64,000 bases of DNA from the NCBI GenBank assembly GCA_022496785.1, contig SNAP01000009.1, positions 41,896 to 105,895 on the forward strand. The letters are read 5' to 3'. Under the pieces are notes generated by a model. The model was given only the letters and a program-made list of their open reading frames with translations. It searched no databases and was not told the DNA's origin. A program made the position numbers and the translations under genes. Numbering within the stretch: position 1 is the stretch's first letter; each line of letters begins with the position of its first letter. This DNA comes from Marinilabiliaceae bacterium JC040. GTDB lineage: Bacteria > Bacteroidota > Bacteroidia > Bacteroidales > Marinifilaceae. Positions 8,845-17,705 of the stretch are shown here, in pieces.

Positions 8845-10185
8845 TTAAATGAAGAATTTTTCAACTTTACGCATAGCAGAAGGAAGAGTAAAAACAACTA
8901 CTCTATCACCAGCTTGAATTTGATCCTGTCCATTAGGAATAATAGTTTCATCATCTCTAATGATACCGCCGATATTGGCCTCTTTAGGAAGATGAAGATT
9001 CTCGATACACTTCTTTGTAATCTTAGAATTAGGCTGAGCAATCAATTCAAAAACCTCAGCATCTGAAGCAGTAAGACATTTAAATTGTTCAACTTTAGAA
9101 GTCATTGTATGTCGATAGATATAACTAGCAGCAATTAACTTTTTATTAATAAGAGTACCAATTCCCAAATTAGAAGCAAGGTCGATATAGTCGATATGTT
9201 CAACTTCAGCAACACTTTTTTTCACATTGTGTTTTTTAGCCAAAAGGCAAGCAAGAATATTAGTTTCAGAATTACCAGTTAGGCAAACAAAAGCATCAGT
9301 ACATTCAATATCTTCAGATTTAAGAAGCGATAAATCGGTACCATCACCATTAATCACTAAAGTATCTTCGAGCACATCATTAAGCTTCTCGCACTTATCT
9401 CTATCTCTTTCAATAAGTTTCACATTATATTGTTTTTCAAGCAACATAGCCGTACGTTTAGCAATTCTAGAACCACCAACAATAATAATATTCTTAATAT
9501 CTACACGTTTCTTACCACAAAGAGCAAGAGTTTCGTTTATACCTTCAGGTTTAGTAATCACAAAAATCAAATCTCCATTTCTGAAGCTATTCTTACCATG
9601 AGGAATAATAGTATTATTGTTTCTATTAATAGCAACGATACGAGTATCCTTCATTTTAAAAGTAGAGATAGCATCTTTAAGAGTATAGTCTAATATTTTA
9701 GCATTTTCTCTAAGTTTAATACCATAAAGAACAATTTTACCACCAGAGAACTCGTGTAATTGTCTAGTACCAGTAAGTTTTAAAGAAGCAATCACCTCTT
9801 CAGCAGCTAAACGTTCGGGGTAAATCATATGATCTACACCTATAGATTTCCAATATTTCTTAGTTTCTTCTTGTAAGTATTCGTTATTATCTATACGTGC
9901 AATAGTTTTTTTTGCACCAATCTTCTTTGCAATGATAGAAGAGGTTAAATTAATTTCCTCCGTTTGCGTTACCGCTATATATAAATCAGCTTTATTCACT
10001 TTTGCTAATTTCAAATCTTCGACAGAAGAACAAGAACCCAATATAGTAAGAATATCCAATTGGCTTTCAATAGCAGCAATCTTATTCTCATCACTATCCA
10101 TAAGGATAATGTTGTGATCTTGAGTACTCAACATATGAGCTAAATGTGTTCCAACAGCTCCTGCTCCAGCAATAACTATATCCAT
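8845..10185 (-). CDS. trkA: Trk potassium uptake regulator TrkA (two RCK domains)
   Basis: A 446-residue peripheral cytoplasmic protein that gates TrkH by binding NAD(H) or ATP. It has two tandem RCK-N/RCK-C units. The first opens MDIVIAGAGAVGTHLAHMLS with an intact GxGxxG Rossmann loop and ends near residue 215. The second opens KNIIIVGGSRIAKRTAMLLE, where the loop lacks the third glycine, and closes with a TrkA-C domain (ANIGGIIRDDETIIPNGQDQIQAGD). A double-unit TrkA is the standard proteobacterial and Bacteroidota form. trkH follows after 2 bases. Confidence 0.95.
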   Translation of the reverse strand: MDIVIAGAGAVGTHLAHMLSTQDHNIILMDSDENKIAAIESQLDILTILGSCSSVEDLKLAKVNKADLYIAVTQTEEINLTSSIIAKKIGAKKTIARIDNNEYLQEETKKYWKSIGVDHMIYPERLAAEEVIASLKLTGTRQLHEFSGGKIVLYGIKLRENAKILDYTLKDAISTFKMKDTRIVAINRNNNTIIPHGKNSFRNGDLIFVITKPEGINETLALCGKKRVDIKNIIIVGGSRIAKRTAMLLEKQYNVKLIERDRDKCEKLNDVLEDTLVINGDGTDLSLLKSEDIECTDAFVCLTGNSETNILACLLAKKHNVKKSVAEVEHIDYIDLASNLGIGTLINKKLIAASYIYRHTMTSKVEQFKCLTASDAEVFELIAQPNSKITKKCIENLHLPKEANIGGIIRDDETIIPNGQDQIQAGDRVVVFTLPSAMRKVEKFFI

Positions 10186-10315
10186 TTCGTTATATCATTA
10201 ATTTAGGTTAAAAATATTCAGCAAATTAAATGAAATAATTCATTTTGTACTATTAATTTCACATTTTTTAATTTAGTGCTTAATTAATAATAAGTAATTT
10301 ATTTCTATATTTTAC

Positions 10316-11812
10316 TTAAAATAGTGTTAAATTATATAGTATGCAAGTAGTAAAGACAATCCAAATGATATGTTTTTTTCTATAATAAAACATCAAGAAT
10401 GTTGTAATAAGTAATAAATACAACAATATCGTTTGTTCAAGAGATAATCTATAAACCATACTTGCCCCAGGAATATTAGAGATATGATAAATGATTTTGT
10501 ATGTGACAGTTATACATAAATCTAGCAATATTCCTATGAAATTCATATCTAAGATAAGATAAATAAGTCCAATTACAATAATAATTGGTATTAAACCACC
10601 AACAAGAACATTAGAAATAATGGAATAAACAGCAATTTTCTGGAAATAATATAAACTAATAGGAATAGTTCCAACTTGAGCAATTAAAGAAATCAGGAAC
10701 AAACTTTTAATCTTTTCAAAGAAAGAATTCTTAAAAATAAGAGCTTTATTAAATTTAGGATAGAAATAAATAATAAAAGTATAAGCTAGGAAAGAGAGTT
10801 GGAAACCAACATCTAAAATAGCAGTAGGGTTAAAAATTAGAATAATAAGAGCAGAGCTAGCTATAATATTAAAAATAGAAGTATTTCTAAATTGAGCTTT
10901 AGAAATAGAAACAAGACTAATAATAGTACAAGCTCTAAGGCAAGAATTAGGCAGATAACAAATGAAAGCGAATCCCCATATAATAAAATTCACTATAAAG
11001 ATATATAGAAGGAAGTGTTTTCTCTTGTTTGAAAACAGATTAAAGAGATAATCAACAATTAAGAAGATTATACCAATATGCAGACCCGATATAGCTAAAA
11101 TATGAATACTACCAGCACTAATATAATGCTCTTTAGTATTTTCATTCAAATTCGATTTATCTCCAATAAGCATAGCCTTAATAATAGATTTAGAGAGTTC
11201 AGACATATTACTATTATCAAAAATCTCAATTATCTTATTATGTACATAATGAGAATATCTTAGAATTTTAGAGCCCAAAAGATTTTTGTTTGAGAACCTA
11301 ATAGAATCGATATTGCAAGAAAAAGTACAATATTTAGTTCTCATATACATTTTATAATCAAAAGACTGATGAGGTCTGTTTTTAATAGGAATAAGAACAG
11401 GTTTTAAAAGAATATTATCGGTACGTTGAACTATCTTGCTAGTATCTTTAGTGAAGCATGCAATACGAAGTTTAGATTTTGTTTGGCAGATAAACGATTG
11501 GAAACAATCACCTCTTTTAGGACTAGAAATCACATTAGCCTGAATAAACGAATTGCTTTTAATAATTCTAGAATGTTGTAATTCGTAATAATCTTGTAAG
11601 AGAATCCCGATGAGGAAGAAAAAGAAATATATAGGAAATCGGAACTTCTTAATAAAGCATAGAATACCTGTAATACAAAAAGGTATAGAAATAAAGGGAA
11701 GAAGATTTACAGGAGAATAAAAGGCTATAAGAACACCTAAAACAAAGATTGGGAAAATCTTATAAAGTACAATGTTCTTAGAGAAGAAAGAATATAAAAG
11801 ATCAATACGCAT
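10316..11812 (-). CDS. comEC: ComEC/Rec2-type DNA uptake channel, short form without metallo-beta-lactamase domain
   Basis: A 498-residue polytopic membrane protein. The N-terminal third has membrane spans followed by a DUF4131-like outer region (residues about 85-165); the competence domain follows with the signature ILAISGLHIGIIFLIVDYLF and about seven further spans. ComEC carries single-stranded DNA across the inner membrane. The C-terminal metallo-beta-lactamase-like domain of Gram-positive ComEC is absent; the frame ends after the last membrane segments at a normal stop. Many Bacteroidota ComEC proteins lack that domain, so this is probably natural, although 498 residues is short. It sits downstream of def but has its own promoter-like box. 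Confidence 0.85.
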   Translation of the reverse strand: MRIDLLYSFFSKNIVLYKIFPIFVLGVLIAFYSPVNLLPFISIPFCITGILCFIKKFRFPIYFFFFLIGILLQDYYELQHSRIIKSNSFIQANVISSPKRGDCFQSFICQTKSKLRIACFTKDTSKIVQRTDNILLKPVLIPIKNRPHQSFDYKMYMRTKYCTFSCNIDSIRFSNKNLLGSKILRYSHYVHNKIIEIFDNSNMSELSKSIIKAMLIGDKSNLNENTKEHYISAGSIHILAISGLHIGIIFLIVDYLFNLFSNKRKHFLLYIFIVNFIIWGFAFICYLPNSCLRACTIISLVSISKAQFRNTSIFNIIASSALIILIFNPTAILDVGFQLSFLAYTFIIYFYPKFNKALIFKNSFFEKIKSLFLISLIAQVGTIPISLYYFQKIAVYSIISNVLVGGLIPIIIVIGLIYLILDMNFIGILLDLCITVTYKIIYHISNIPGASMVYRLSLEQTILLYLLLITTFLMFYYRKKHIIWIVFTTCILYNLTLF

Positions 11813-11882
11813 TAATAATTATATTTACACCACCACTAATTTACAAAAATAAGGTGATATAAAACAGATATTAATGCGTATT
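11804..11882. repeat. 14-base perfect inverted repeat bracketing the comEC promoter
   Basis: AATACGCATTAATA (11804-11817) and its exact reverse complement TATTAATGCGTATT (11869-11882). The left arm covers the comEC start codon (11810-11812, minus strand); the right arm lies just upstream of the -7 box, near the -33 region. Confidence 0.7.
11844..11851 (-). promoter_or_regulatory. -7 box of the comEC promoter
   Basis: On the minus strand TATTTTTG fits TAnnTTTG, 31 bases before the comEC ATG. No TTG is seen at the usual -33 position. Confidence 0.5.
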
Positions 11883-11889
11883 AATTTGC

Positions 11890-12441
11890 TTAAGCAGAGA
11901 CAGTTCTATACGAAGATCTAACTTTTCCCTTAGCAATTTGGTTAAGTTTACCTTTAAGTAATTTCTTTCTAAGAAGAGAAAGGTGATCGATAAACAATTT
12001 ACCTTCTAGGTGGTCGTATTCGTGTTGAATAACTCTAGCTCTATAACCATCGTATTCTTCAGTATGGAATTCAAAATTCTCATCGTAATACTCGATAGTA
12101 ACCTTATCTTTTCTATAAACATCTTCGTTCAGATTAGGAATAGACAGGCAACCTTCTCCCATAGGCCATTCATCACCGCTTCTTTCAGTAATTTTGGCAT
12201 TAATAAACACCTTTTTAAATCCGTCAGTAGCAGGATCAATTTCTTTAAACGGAGTAGCATCAATAACAAAAAGTCTGATACTCTTACCAATTTGAGGAGC
12301 AGCAAGACCAACGCCATCAGTCTCGTACATAGTTTGCCACATATCGCTAATAAGTTTTTCAAGATTAGGGAAATCCTTATCGATATCTTTAGCAATTTTT
12401 CTTAAAACGGGGTGACCGTAAGTATAAATAGGTAAAACCAT
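11890..12441 (-). CDS. def: Peptide deformylase
   Basis: A 183-residue enzyme that removes the formyl group from nascent proteins. All three metal-site motifs are intact: GVGLAAPQIG, EGCLSIP (metal Cys) and QHEYDHLEG (two metal His and the catalytic Glu). Start MVLPIYTYGHPVLRK is typical of Bacteroidota Def. It is the last gene of the divIC-ruvX-def operon, 18 bases after ruvX; this order is common in the phylum. Confidence 0.97.
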   Translation of the reverse strand: MVLPIYTYGHPVLRKIAKDIDKDFPNLEKLISDMWQTMYETDGVGLAAPQIGKSIRLFVIDATPFKEIDPATDGFKKVFINAKITERSGDEWPMGEGCLSIPNLNEDVYRKDKVTIEYYDENFEFHTEEYDGYRARVIQHEYDHLEGKLFIDHLSLLRKKLLKGKLNQIAKGKVRSSYRTVSA

Positions 12442-12459
12442 ATATTTGAATCTTTATAA

Positions 12460-12885
12460 TTATCTTAAACTAAATTTTTGTTTTTCCATCCACGATTGAA
12501 GAATGATAGTAGCACTAATAGTATCCACTAATTCTTTATTTTGTCTAGCTTTTTTCTTAAGTCCACCATCAATCATAGTCTGGAAAGCAATTTTAGAAGT
12601 AAATCTTTCATCCATCATCTCGATATTCATATCAGGGAAGAGTTTTTTCAATTTCTTCAAGAACGGCTTAATATAAGTCATACTTTCCGAATCTGTATTA
12701 TTCATTTGTTTAGGGTGTCCCACAACAATAGTTTCAACTTCTTCTTTTTGAATATATTTTTTCAGGTAGTCTAATAAAGTGTGAGTAGGGACGGTTTCTA
12801 AACCGTTTGCTATAATTTGTAAAGGATCAGTGACTGCTAATCCAACTTTTTTTCTTCCGTAATCGATTGCTAAAACTCTTGCCAC
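12460..12885 (-). CDS. ruvX: Holliday-junction resolvase-like RuvX (YqgF)
   Basis: A 141-residue RNase H-like fold nuclease implicated in 16S rRNA 5'-end maturation and Holliday junction resolution. The N-terminal ARVLAIDYGRKKVGLAVTDP carries the first catalytic Asp; VETIVVGHPKQMN, MMDERFTSK (catalytic Glu) and ELVDTISATIILQSW with the late Asp complete the site. Length is standard. It starts 2 bases after the stop of divIC. Confidence 0.95.
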   Translation of the reverse strand: MARVLAIDYGRKKVGLAVTDPLQIIANGLETVPTHTLLDYLKKYIQKEEVETIVVGHPKQMNNTDSESMTYIKPFLKKLKKLFPDMNIEMMDERFTSKIAFQTMIDGGLKKKARQNKELVDTISATIILQSWMEKQKFSLR

Positions 12886-12887
12886 TA

Positions 12888-13199
12888 CTATTCTTTTTTA
12901 TCCATTATAATAAAGATATCTTCATTTCCTTTTTTCATTAAATACTCTTCTCTAGCAAATCTTTCAAGATTGTCTTTATTAGTCTTTAACTGATGAATTT
13001 TTTCTTTATTTTCTTTAATCTTTTGTTTGTAATACTCTCTCTGCTCTTTCAGTTGTTCAATGTCGGATCTTAGTTCCATAATGTCAATAAGATTCTTATC
13101 GGTTAGGAATGTAACCCAAATAGCGAAAACAAATACAACAACAACGTATTTGTTAGTAAAATATTTTCTAAAAAAGCTTTTTTTATCTGTGTCTTCCAT
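12888..13199 (-). CDS. Septum formation initiator, FtsB/DivIC family
   Basis: A 103-residue bitopic membrane protein: a basic N-terminus (KKSFFRKYFTNK), one membrane span about residues 17-32 (YVVVVFVFAIWVTFL), then a coiled coil (ELRSDIEQLKEQREYYKQ onward) and the conserved tail LERFAREEYLMKKGNEDIFI. FtsB/DivIC proteins link FtsL and FtsQ in the divisome. First gene of a three-gene operon with an unusually clear promoter. Confidence 0.9.
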   Translation of the reverse strand: MEDTDKKSFFRKYFTNKYVVVVFVFAIWVTFLTDKNLIDIMELRSDIEQLKEQREYYKQKIKENKEKIHQLKTNKDNLERFAREEYLMKKGNEDIFIIMDKKE

Positions 13200-13217
13200 C
13201 TTAGTATTATCTTGCTA

Positions 13218-13248
13218 CAAAGGTACTAAGATATTACTAAATGCCAAA
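13218..13248 (-). promoter_or_regulatory. Bacteroidota promoter for divIC-ruvX-def
   Basis: On the minus strand TTTG (13245-13248), 19 bases, then TACCTTTG (13218-13225). This fits the published Bacteroidota consensus TTTG-N19/21-TAnnTTTG and lies 19 bases before the start codon. Confidence 0.85.
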
Positions 13249-13336
13249 ATAGGGAAGTTCTACTTACAATCTTTGTTGTTTGCTCATTAATTGCTCATGG
13301 ATTGTACATGGTTTTTACAATCTATGATGGAGAAAG

Positions 13337-13370
13337 CATGGACAAAGGATGGACAAACCATGGACAAAGG
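13337..13370. repeat. GGACAAA tandem repeat
   Basis: CATGGACAAAGG, ATGGACAAAC and CATGGACAAAGG lie in direct succession. The annotated start of the 1079-residue gene (ATG at 13349) falls inside the middle unit, which casts doubt on that start. Confidence 0.75.
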
Positions 13371-16300
13371 TGGGAGATGGTAGGGGGAAGAATACTTATA
13401 ATATTACTTTTGTGGTTGGTTTGTTTTGTTGTCACAGATGTTTTGTGAGATTGTTTAGTAAATATACGGAAAATTGGCTTAGGGAGAAAGGAAATTTTAT
13501 GAGAAGTTTTGTGAGATTATTTAAAATAAAAAAGGATGATTTGTTTAGGGAGAAGAATACCTATATTATTATTTTTGCAATAGTTTTATTTTGTTGTAAA
13601 AAATATTTTATGAGATTGCGTAGAAGAAAAAGGAATAATTGGCTTAGAGAAAAGACTATAGCTAGAATAAATGAAGAGCATAATGGTTTGTTTGAGAAGG
13701 AATATAAGGATTGTTATGAGAATAGTTTACTTTTTAAGTATTGTAAATGTTTAAATAATAAAAAGTTATTTGTTATTTCTATTGGTAAATTGCTATGTAT
13801 AGCTAAATATATTAAATCCTATATATGTGGAAGTAAAGGTTGGTGGATTATAATTATATTAATATCATTATTTTTAATATTTATATCACCTATAAATTTA
13901 GAATTTTTAAATATTATAGATATAAAATACGAAACAGCAAAAGAATTAGTAAATCAGAGAACTAGCGATCTTGCTGCAATATTTAGTATTGCTCTTGTAG
14001 TTGTAGGTTTCTTATTAAATAGCTTAGCTATTAAGCATTCAGTGTCTTATAAACTGCTATTTAAAAATGCGAAAATATATTTCGTTGTTTATTATTGTTT
14101 ATCTCTAATTGCAGCTTTAATTGTTCTATCTAGTTTAAGAGATAGTATTGATAATGTGATTTTTACAAAAGTATTTCTTGCAATTTCTTATTTAGCTTTA
14201 TATGGATTGTTTTTAATTGGAAAATTATTTAGGAATATTATTGGAATGACAAGTGAAGATTCTATTTATGAATCCATTGGTAAAGAATATATAGATAATT
14301 ATGTATGTGAGTTGAAAGAAAATTTGTTGCGAGAGAAGAGTAAAGAAATATTCAAAGAAGAAATGGAAGAATGTGGATTAAAAGAATATGATTACGATTT
14401 TTCCTATTTAAATAATCCATTTTCTTTTGAAAGATATCCTGAAATAAAAACTAAATCAAATAAAAAAAGAATAATCTATGATATAAATCTTAAGAATTTA
14501 AAATCGTTAAAGAAGAATGATGATAAAATTAAGAACTATAATCAAAATATAGCAATTAATAAAGAATTTAGTATAGAGAATACAATTATAGGTGATATCA
14601 AAAGAGGAAAAATATTTAGGAAATTAGTAATATATAAGAAGTATAAATGTTTAGGAGATCTTTCTATCGATTATTATTTAGATAATCTAATTATAGATGT
14701 AGTAAAGTATAATAAAATTCATTTATTAGATCAAATATTGAATAACTATAGAAGAATATATGAGTTAAGTTTTATTTATCAAGTTAATAAAGAAAGTGTT
14801 CTTCCAAAGATACATAATGTTATATTTGAGTCGACTTGTAAAGCTATTATATTAGAAAATGATATAGTTTGGGAATTGAATCTATTTATTAATAGGCTTA
14901 TAAATACGGCAATAGATTGTAATAATTTTAGTATTTTTTATAACTATATAAAATTACCTTATTTTGTTTATAAAGAAATATATTCTTCAAATTTTGAATT
15001 AAATGCTAAATTAAAGAATCTTCTTGATATATATTTTTTTCAAATAAACCAATTGAATGATAAGATTAAAAATACGTCTGAAGATAAAGCTATAATTTAC
15101 AAATATTTTAATGAAGTTCTTACATGGATTGATTCATTATTATATACCACAATAATGAATCATGATCAAGATACTTTCACATATTTAATAAATAAATATC
15201 CACAAAATCCTATAAATAAAAGATTTCCAATAATTGAAGGTGTTGGTAGTAAGATTAAACCTTATAAACAGGTAATTATAGGTATAAAATGTTGGTTATA
15301 CTTTCTATTTGAGAAAAATAAATACACCAAAGAAGATCTTAATTCATTTCTTGATATTATTGATAAACGATTTTGTACTATTAATTTCTCTTTAAATGAA
15401 TTTATGGAATATACTACATTAGGAAATGAAATTTTTAATTGGAGAAATAGAGAGTATGAAGTGAAGGAATCAGGCATAATATATAGTATCCTATATGTAA
15501 AAGATTGGTTGCGTTTTGGATTCATAATTGATAAATTAAGAAATAAATCCTTCAGTTTAGAATCGTATAATATTAGTATTACAGAGTGCTATTCAATGCT
15601 TAGTATTATAAATGGTATTGATAAAGACTGGATTGAAATTCTTAAGATGAAAACTGAAAAAGAATTAATAGAAAACAAGAAAAAATTAAGTCAAAACATA
15701 AAAGATAAAATAAAATCTTTGAAAATTGAAAAATTGAAAAATATTGCAAATTCAAATTTAGATAATGAAAAAATAAATCAATTTAGAGAAGAAATAGGAG
15801 AGATCTGGTTTAAAAATTTATTTATTAGAAATATATTCAGTGAGTATAATCGTATAGAAGAATTAAATACAAAAAATACAAAAATTCTTGGAATACGTGG
15901 TCGTTTTGATGATTTAAAATGTAAATTCATAGATAATGAATATCATATAGAAGTTGGGGGATTAGGAAATATAGGATGTAGTTTAGCAAAAAATGAAGAT
16001 CGGTATTTCTTTAATAATTTACTTGATACTAGAAATAACTTTATTGAAAGAGATTCTTTAAAGGAAATTATTGATACTGCAATTAATAGACTTGAAGAGT
16101 GCAATAATACGACGGATTTGATTTTTGTACCAATAACATATTTTTATAATGATGAAAGTTTTCAAAGAGATTTGAATTATGTTAATAACAATGCAAAAAA
16201 TTGTGATGGTAATACTATATCTGAAATAAAAGAAGGAGATTATAAAGGTATACCTATCATTTTAATGAATAATAATCAATTACAAAATACAGTTGTTGTT

Positions 16301-16588
16301 TGTGATTTTTCTTCTGCATTTAAAATGAAAATAAAAACAAAAGATGACTGGTATAAAAAATCTCTTAACTTTGAGGTAAGAGAACTTAAAGATGATGAAG
16401 CTAATAATCTGTATAATGAAAATCCAAATAAATGGAAGAAACTAGATGAAGAAACAGAACTTAATAGAGAAGAAGCGATTTTAAGAATTAAAAATAATGT
16501 TGTAATTAAAGCATATACAAATATTCTGTTTGAAGTTGTTGATGAGGATGCATTTGTATTAGGAAAACTAATTAATAAATCTATTTAG
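13349..16588 (+). CDS. Large multi-pass membrane protein of unknown function (1079 residues)
   Basis: I do not recognise this family. Residues 14-47 and 69-102 are diverged copies of one unit (KNTY-x9-LFCC, then WLREK), with a partial third copy at 52-70. Four strong membrane segments follow at about 165-190 (WWIIIILISLFLIFISPINL), 208-228, 240-260 and 268-290. The remaining 780 residues are hydrophilic, Lys/Asn/Ile-rich and probably cytosolic, ending in a domain with GIRGRFDDLKCKF and EVGGLGNIGCSLAKNEDRYF. The start is uncertain: 13349 lies in a DNA repeat and a TACTTTTG box (13405-13412) lies downstream of it, so Met51 at 13499, after a purine-rich GGGAGAAAGGAAA, is an alternative. Codons are more AT-rich than in neighbouring core genes. 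A PtuA-like ATPase gene follows after 18 bases. Confidence 0.75.
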   Translation: MDKPWTKVGDGRGKNTYNITFVVGLFCCHRCFVRLFSKYTENWLREKGNFMRSFVRLFKIKKDDLFREKNTYIIIFAIVLFCCKKYFMRLRRRKRNNWLREKTIARINEEHNGLFEKEYKDCYENSLLFKYCKCLNNKKLFVISIGKLLCIAKYIKSYICGSKGWWIIIILISLFLIFISPINLEFLNIIDIKYETAKELVNQRTSDLAAIFSIALVVVGFLLNSLAIKHSVSYKLLFKNAKIYFVVYYCLSLIAALIVLSSLRDSIDNVIFTKVFLAISYLALYGLFLIGKLFRNIIGMTSEDSIYESIGKEYIDNYVCELKENLLREKSKEIFKEEMEECGLKEYDYDFSYLNNPFSFERYPEIKTKSNKKRIIYDINLKNLKSLKKNDDKIKNYNQNIAINKEFSIENTIIGDIKRGKIFRKLVIYKKYKCLGDLSIDYYLDNLIIDVVKYNKIHLLDQILNNYRRIYELSFIYQVNKESVLPKIHNVIFESTCKAIILENDIVWELNLFINRLINTAIDCNNFSIFYNYIKLPYFVYKEIYSSNFELNAKLKNLLDIYFFQINQLNDKIKNTSEDKAIIYKYFNEVLTWIDSLLYTTIMNHDQDTFTYLINKYPQNPINKRFPIIEGVGSKIKPYKQVIIGIKCWLYFLFEKNKYTKEDLNSFLDIIDKRFCTINFSLNEFMEYTTLGNEIFNWRNREYEVKESGIIYSILYVKDWLRFGFIIDKLRNKSFSLESYNISITECYSMLSIINGIDKDWIEILKMKTEKELIENKKKLSQNIKDKIKSLKIEKLKNIANSNLDNEKINQFREEIGEIWFKNLFIRNIFSEYNRIEELNTKNTKILGIRGRFDDLKCKFIDNEYHIEVGGLGNIGCSLAKNEDRYFFNNLLDTRNNFIERDSLKEIIDTAINRLEECNNTTDLIFVPITYFYNDESFQRDLNYVNNNAKNCDGNTISEIKEGDYKGIPIILMNNNQLQNTVVVCDFSSAFKMKIKTKDDWYKKSLNFEVRELKDDEANNLYNENPNKWKKLDEETELNREEAILRIKNNVVIKAYTNILFEVVDEDAFVLGKLINKSI
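13388..13654 (+). repeat. Internal duplication at the 5' end of the large membrane-protein gene
   Basis: Codons 14-47 recur at codons 69-102 (offset 165 bases), and codons 32-48 partly recur at 54-70 (offset 66 bases). Both full copies contain a TAnnTTTG-like box (TACTTTTG 13405-13412; TATTTTTG 13570-13577) and a hydrophobic segment ending LFCC. Confidence 0.7.
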
Positions 16589-16606
16589 GTATTTAAATAA
16601 AAAAAC

Positions 16607-17635
16607 ATGAAACTGAGGACAATTAAATTAAAGAATTATAGATGTTATAAGGATTTAGAATTAGAACTCCATCCTAGTTTTAATGTATGAGTAGGAATTA
16701 ATGGAGCTGGTAAGTCTTCTTTATTAGAAGCTATGCGAATATCTTTAGGATCTTTATTTTTAAATGTTCATAAGTTTGCAAGTAAGATATATAGTCCAGG
16801 ATTTTTAGATGGAGATGTAAGATTAGAGCATTTAGAAATGCAATATCCTGTATCCGTTTATTCTGAATGTTTTGTTAGTAATCAATTAAATAATAATGAG
16901 TTAATTACTTGGGAAAGAAGTCAAGATAAATATAAAGGGCGAACAACAGTAGTTAAAGCTAAGGAAATGAAGAAAGTTTCTTCAACACTTCAGGAAATAA
17001 TACAAGATAGAAAAGAAGTAAATATTCCATTAGTTGCTTATTTTTCTGCTGATAGATACAAAAAAGAAGGATCAACTATAGGATTAGAACCAGAAGGAAG
17101 TTGTTTTAGAGGTTATTATAATTCTTTAGATTTAAAGACAAGTATAAAATATTTTTTAAGTCTGTTAAAGACAGAAACTCTTTCCGATTTACAGCATGGA
17201 ACACAATCTCCAATATTAGAAGCTGTTTCAAATGCAGTTGTTAAATGTATTGATGATTGTAGAAAGATATATCACGATGTAAAGCGTGATGAGTTGATTA
17301 TTGAATTGAAGTCAATAGACGACGCAATGCCTTTTTATTCTCTATCCGATGGAATTCGTTGTACATTGGCAATGGTTATGGAAATCACTTATAGATGCTG
17401 TTTATTAAATCCACATCTTAGAGAAAAAGCAACCTTGGAGACAAGTGGAGTTGTTTTAATTGACGAAATAGATTTACATTTACATCCGAGTTGGCAAAAG
17501 AAGATTCTAGCAGATCTTAAACAAGTTTTTCCAAATATTCAATTTATTGTATCTACTCATGCTCCACTAGTTATTGGTTCGTTGAAATATTGAGAAATAT
17601 ATGATATAAGTGAGAATCAAATATTTTTAAGATAA
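16607..17635 (+). pseudogene. PtuA-like (COG3950) AAA ATPase, interrupted by two in-frame TGA codons
   Basis: Read through, the frame gives a RecF-like ABC ATPase: MKLRTIKLKNYRCYKDLELE, then Walker A GINGAGKSS, an ABC signature YSLSDGIRC, Walker B GVVLIDEIDLHLHPSWQ and the switch STHAPLV. TGA interrupts it at 16688-16690, four codons before Walker A where relatives usually have a hydrophobic residue, and at 17591-17593, followed by 13 more codons to TAA at 17633-17635. The frame is otherwise intact, which suggests recent loss. TGA is a real stop in this genome (feoB ends with it). A reinitiated product from Met at 16733 would lack Walker A. The HPSWQ motif resembles Septu PtuA ATPases, but no HNH partner is present; the partner appears to be the upstream membrane protein. 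Confidence 0.8.
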
Positions 17636-17638
17636 AAA

Positions 17639-17672
17639 AATAGAGTTCCACTAATTATAGTAGAACTCTATT
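17639..17672 (-). terminator. Terminator of lipoprotein gene copy 1
   Basis: AATAGAGTTC (17639-17648) pairs with GAACTCTATT (17663-17672), extended inward by ACT/AGT past one mismatch. The A run at 17634-17640 becomes a T tail on the minus strand. It probably also stops the ATPase transcript. Confidence 0.8.
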
Positions 17673-17705
17673 TATATCTTATATATCAAATAAGAAAATT
17701 AGAGA

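Noticed and set aside
16688..17593. TGA read as an amino acid (recoded genetic code) in the ATPase gene
   Set aside because: feoB ends at TGA with the typical ATGA overlap to the next gene, and no other gene in the window needs TGA read-through.
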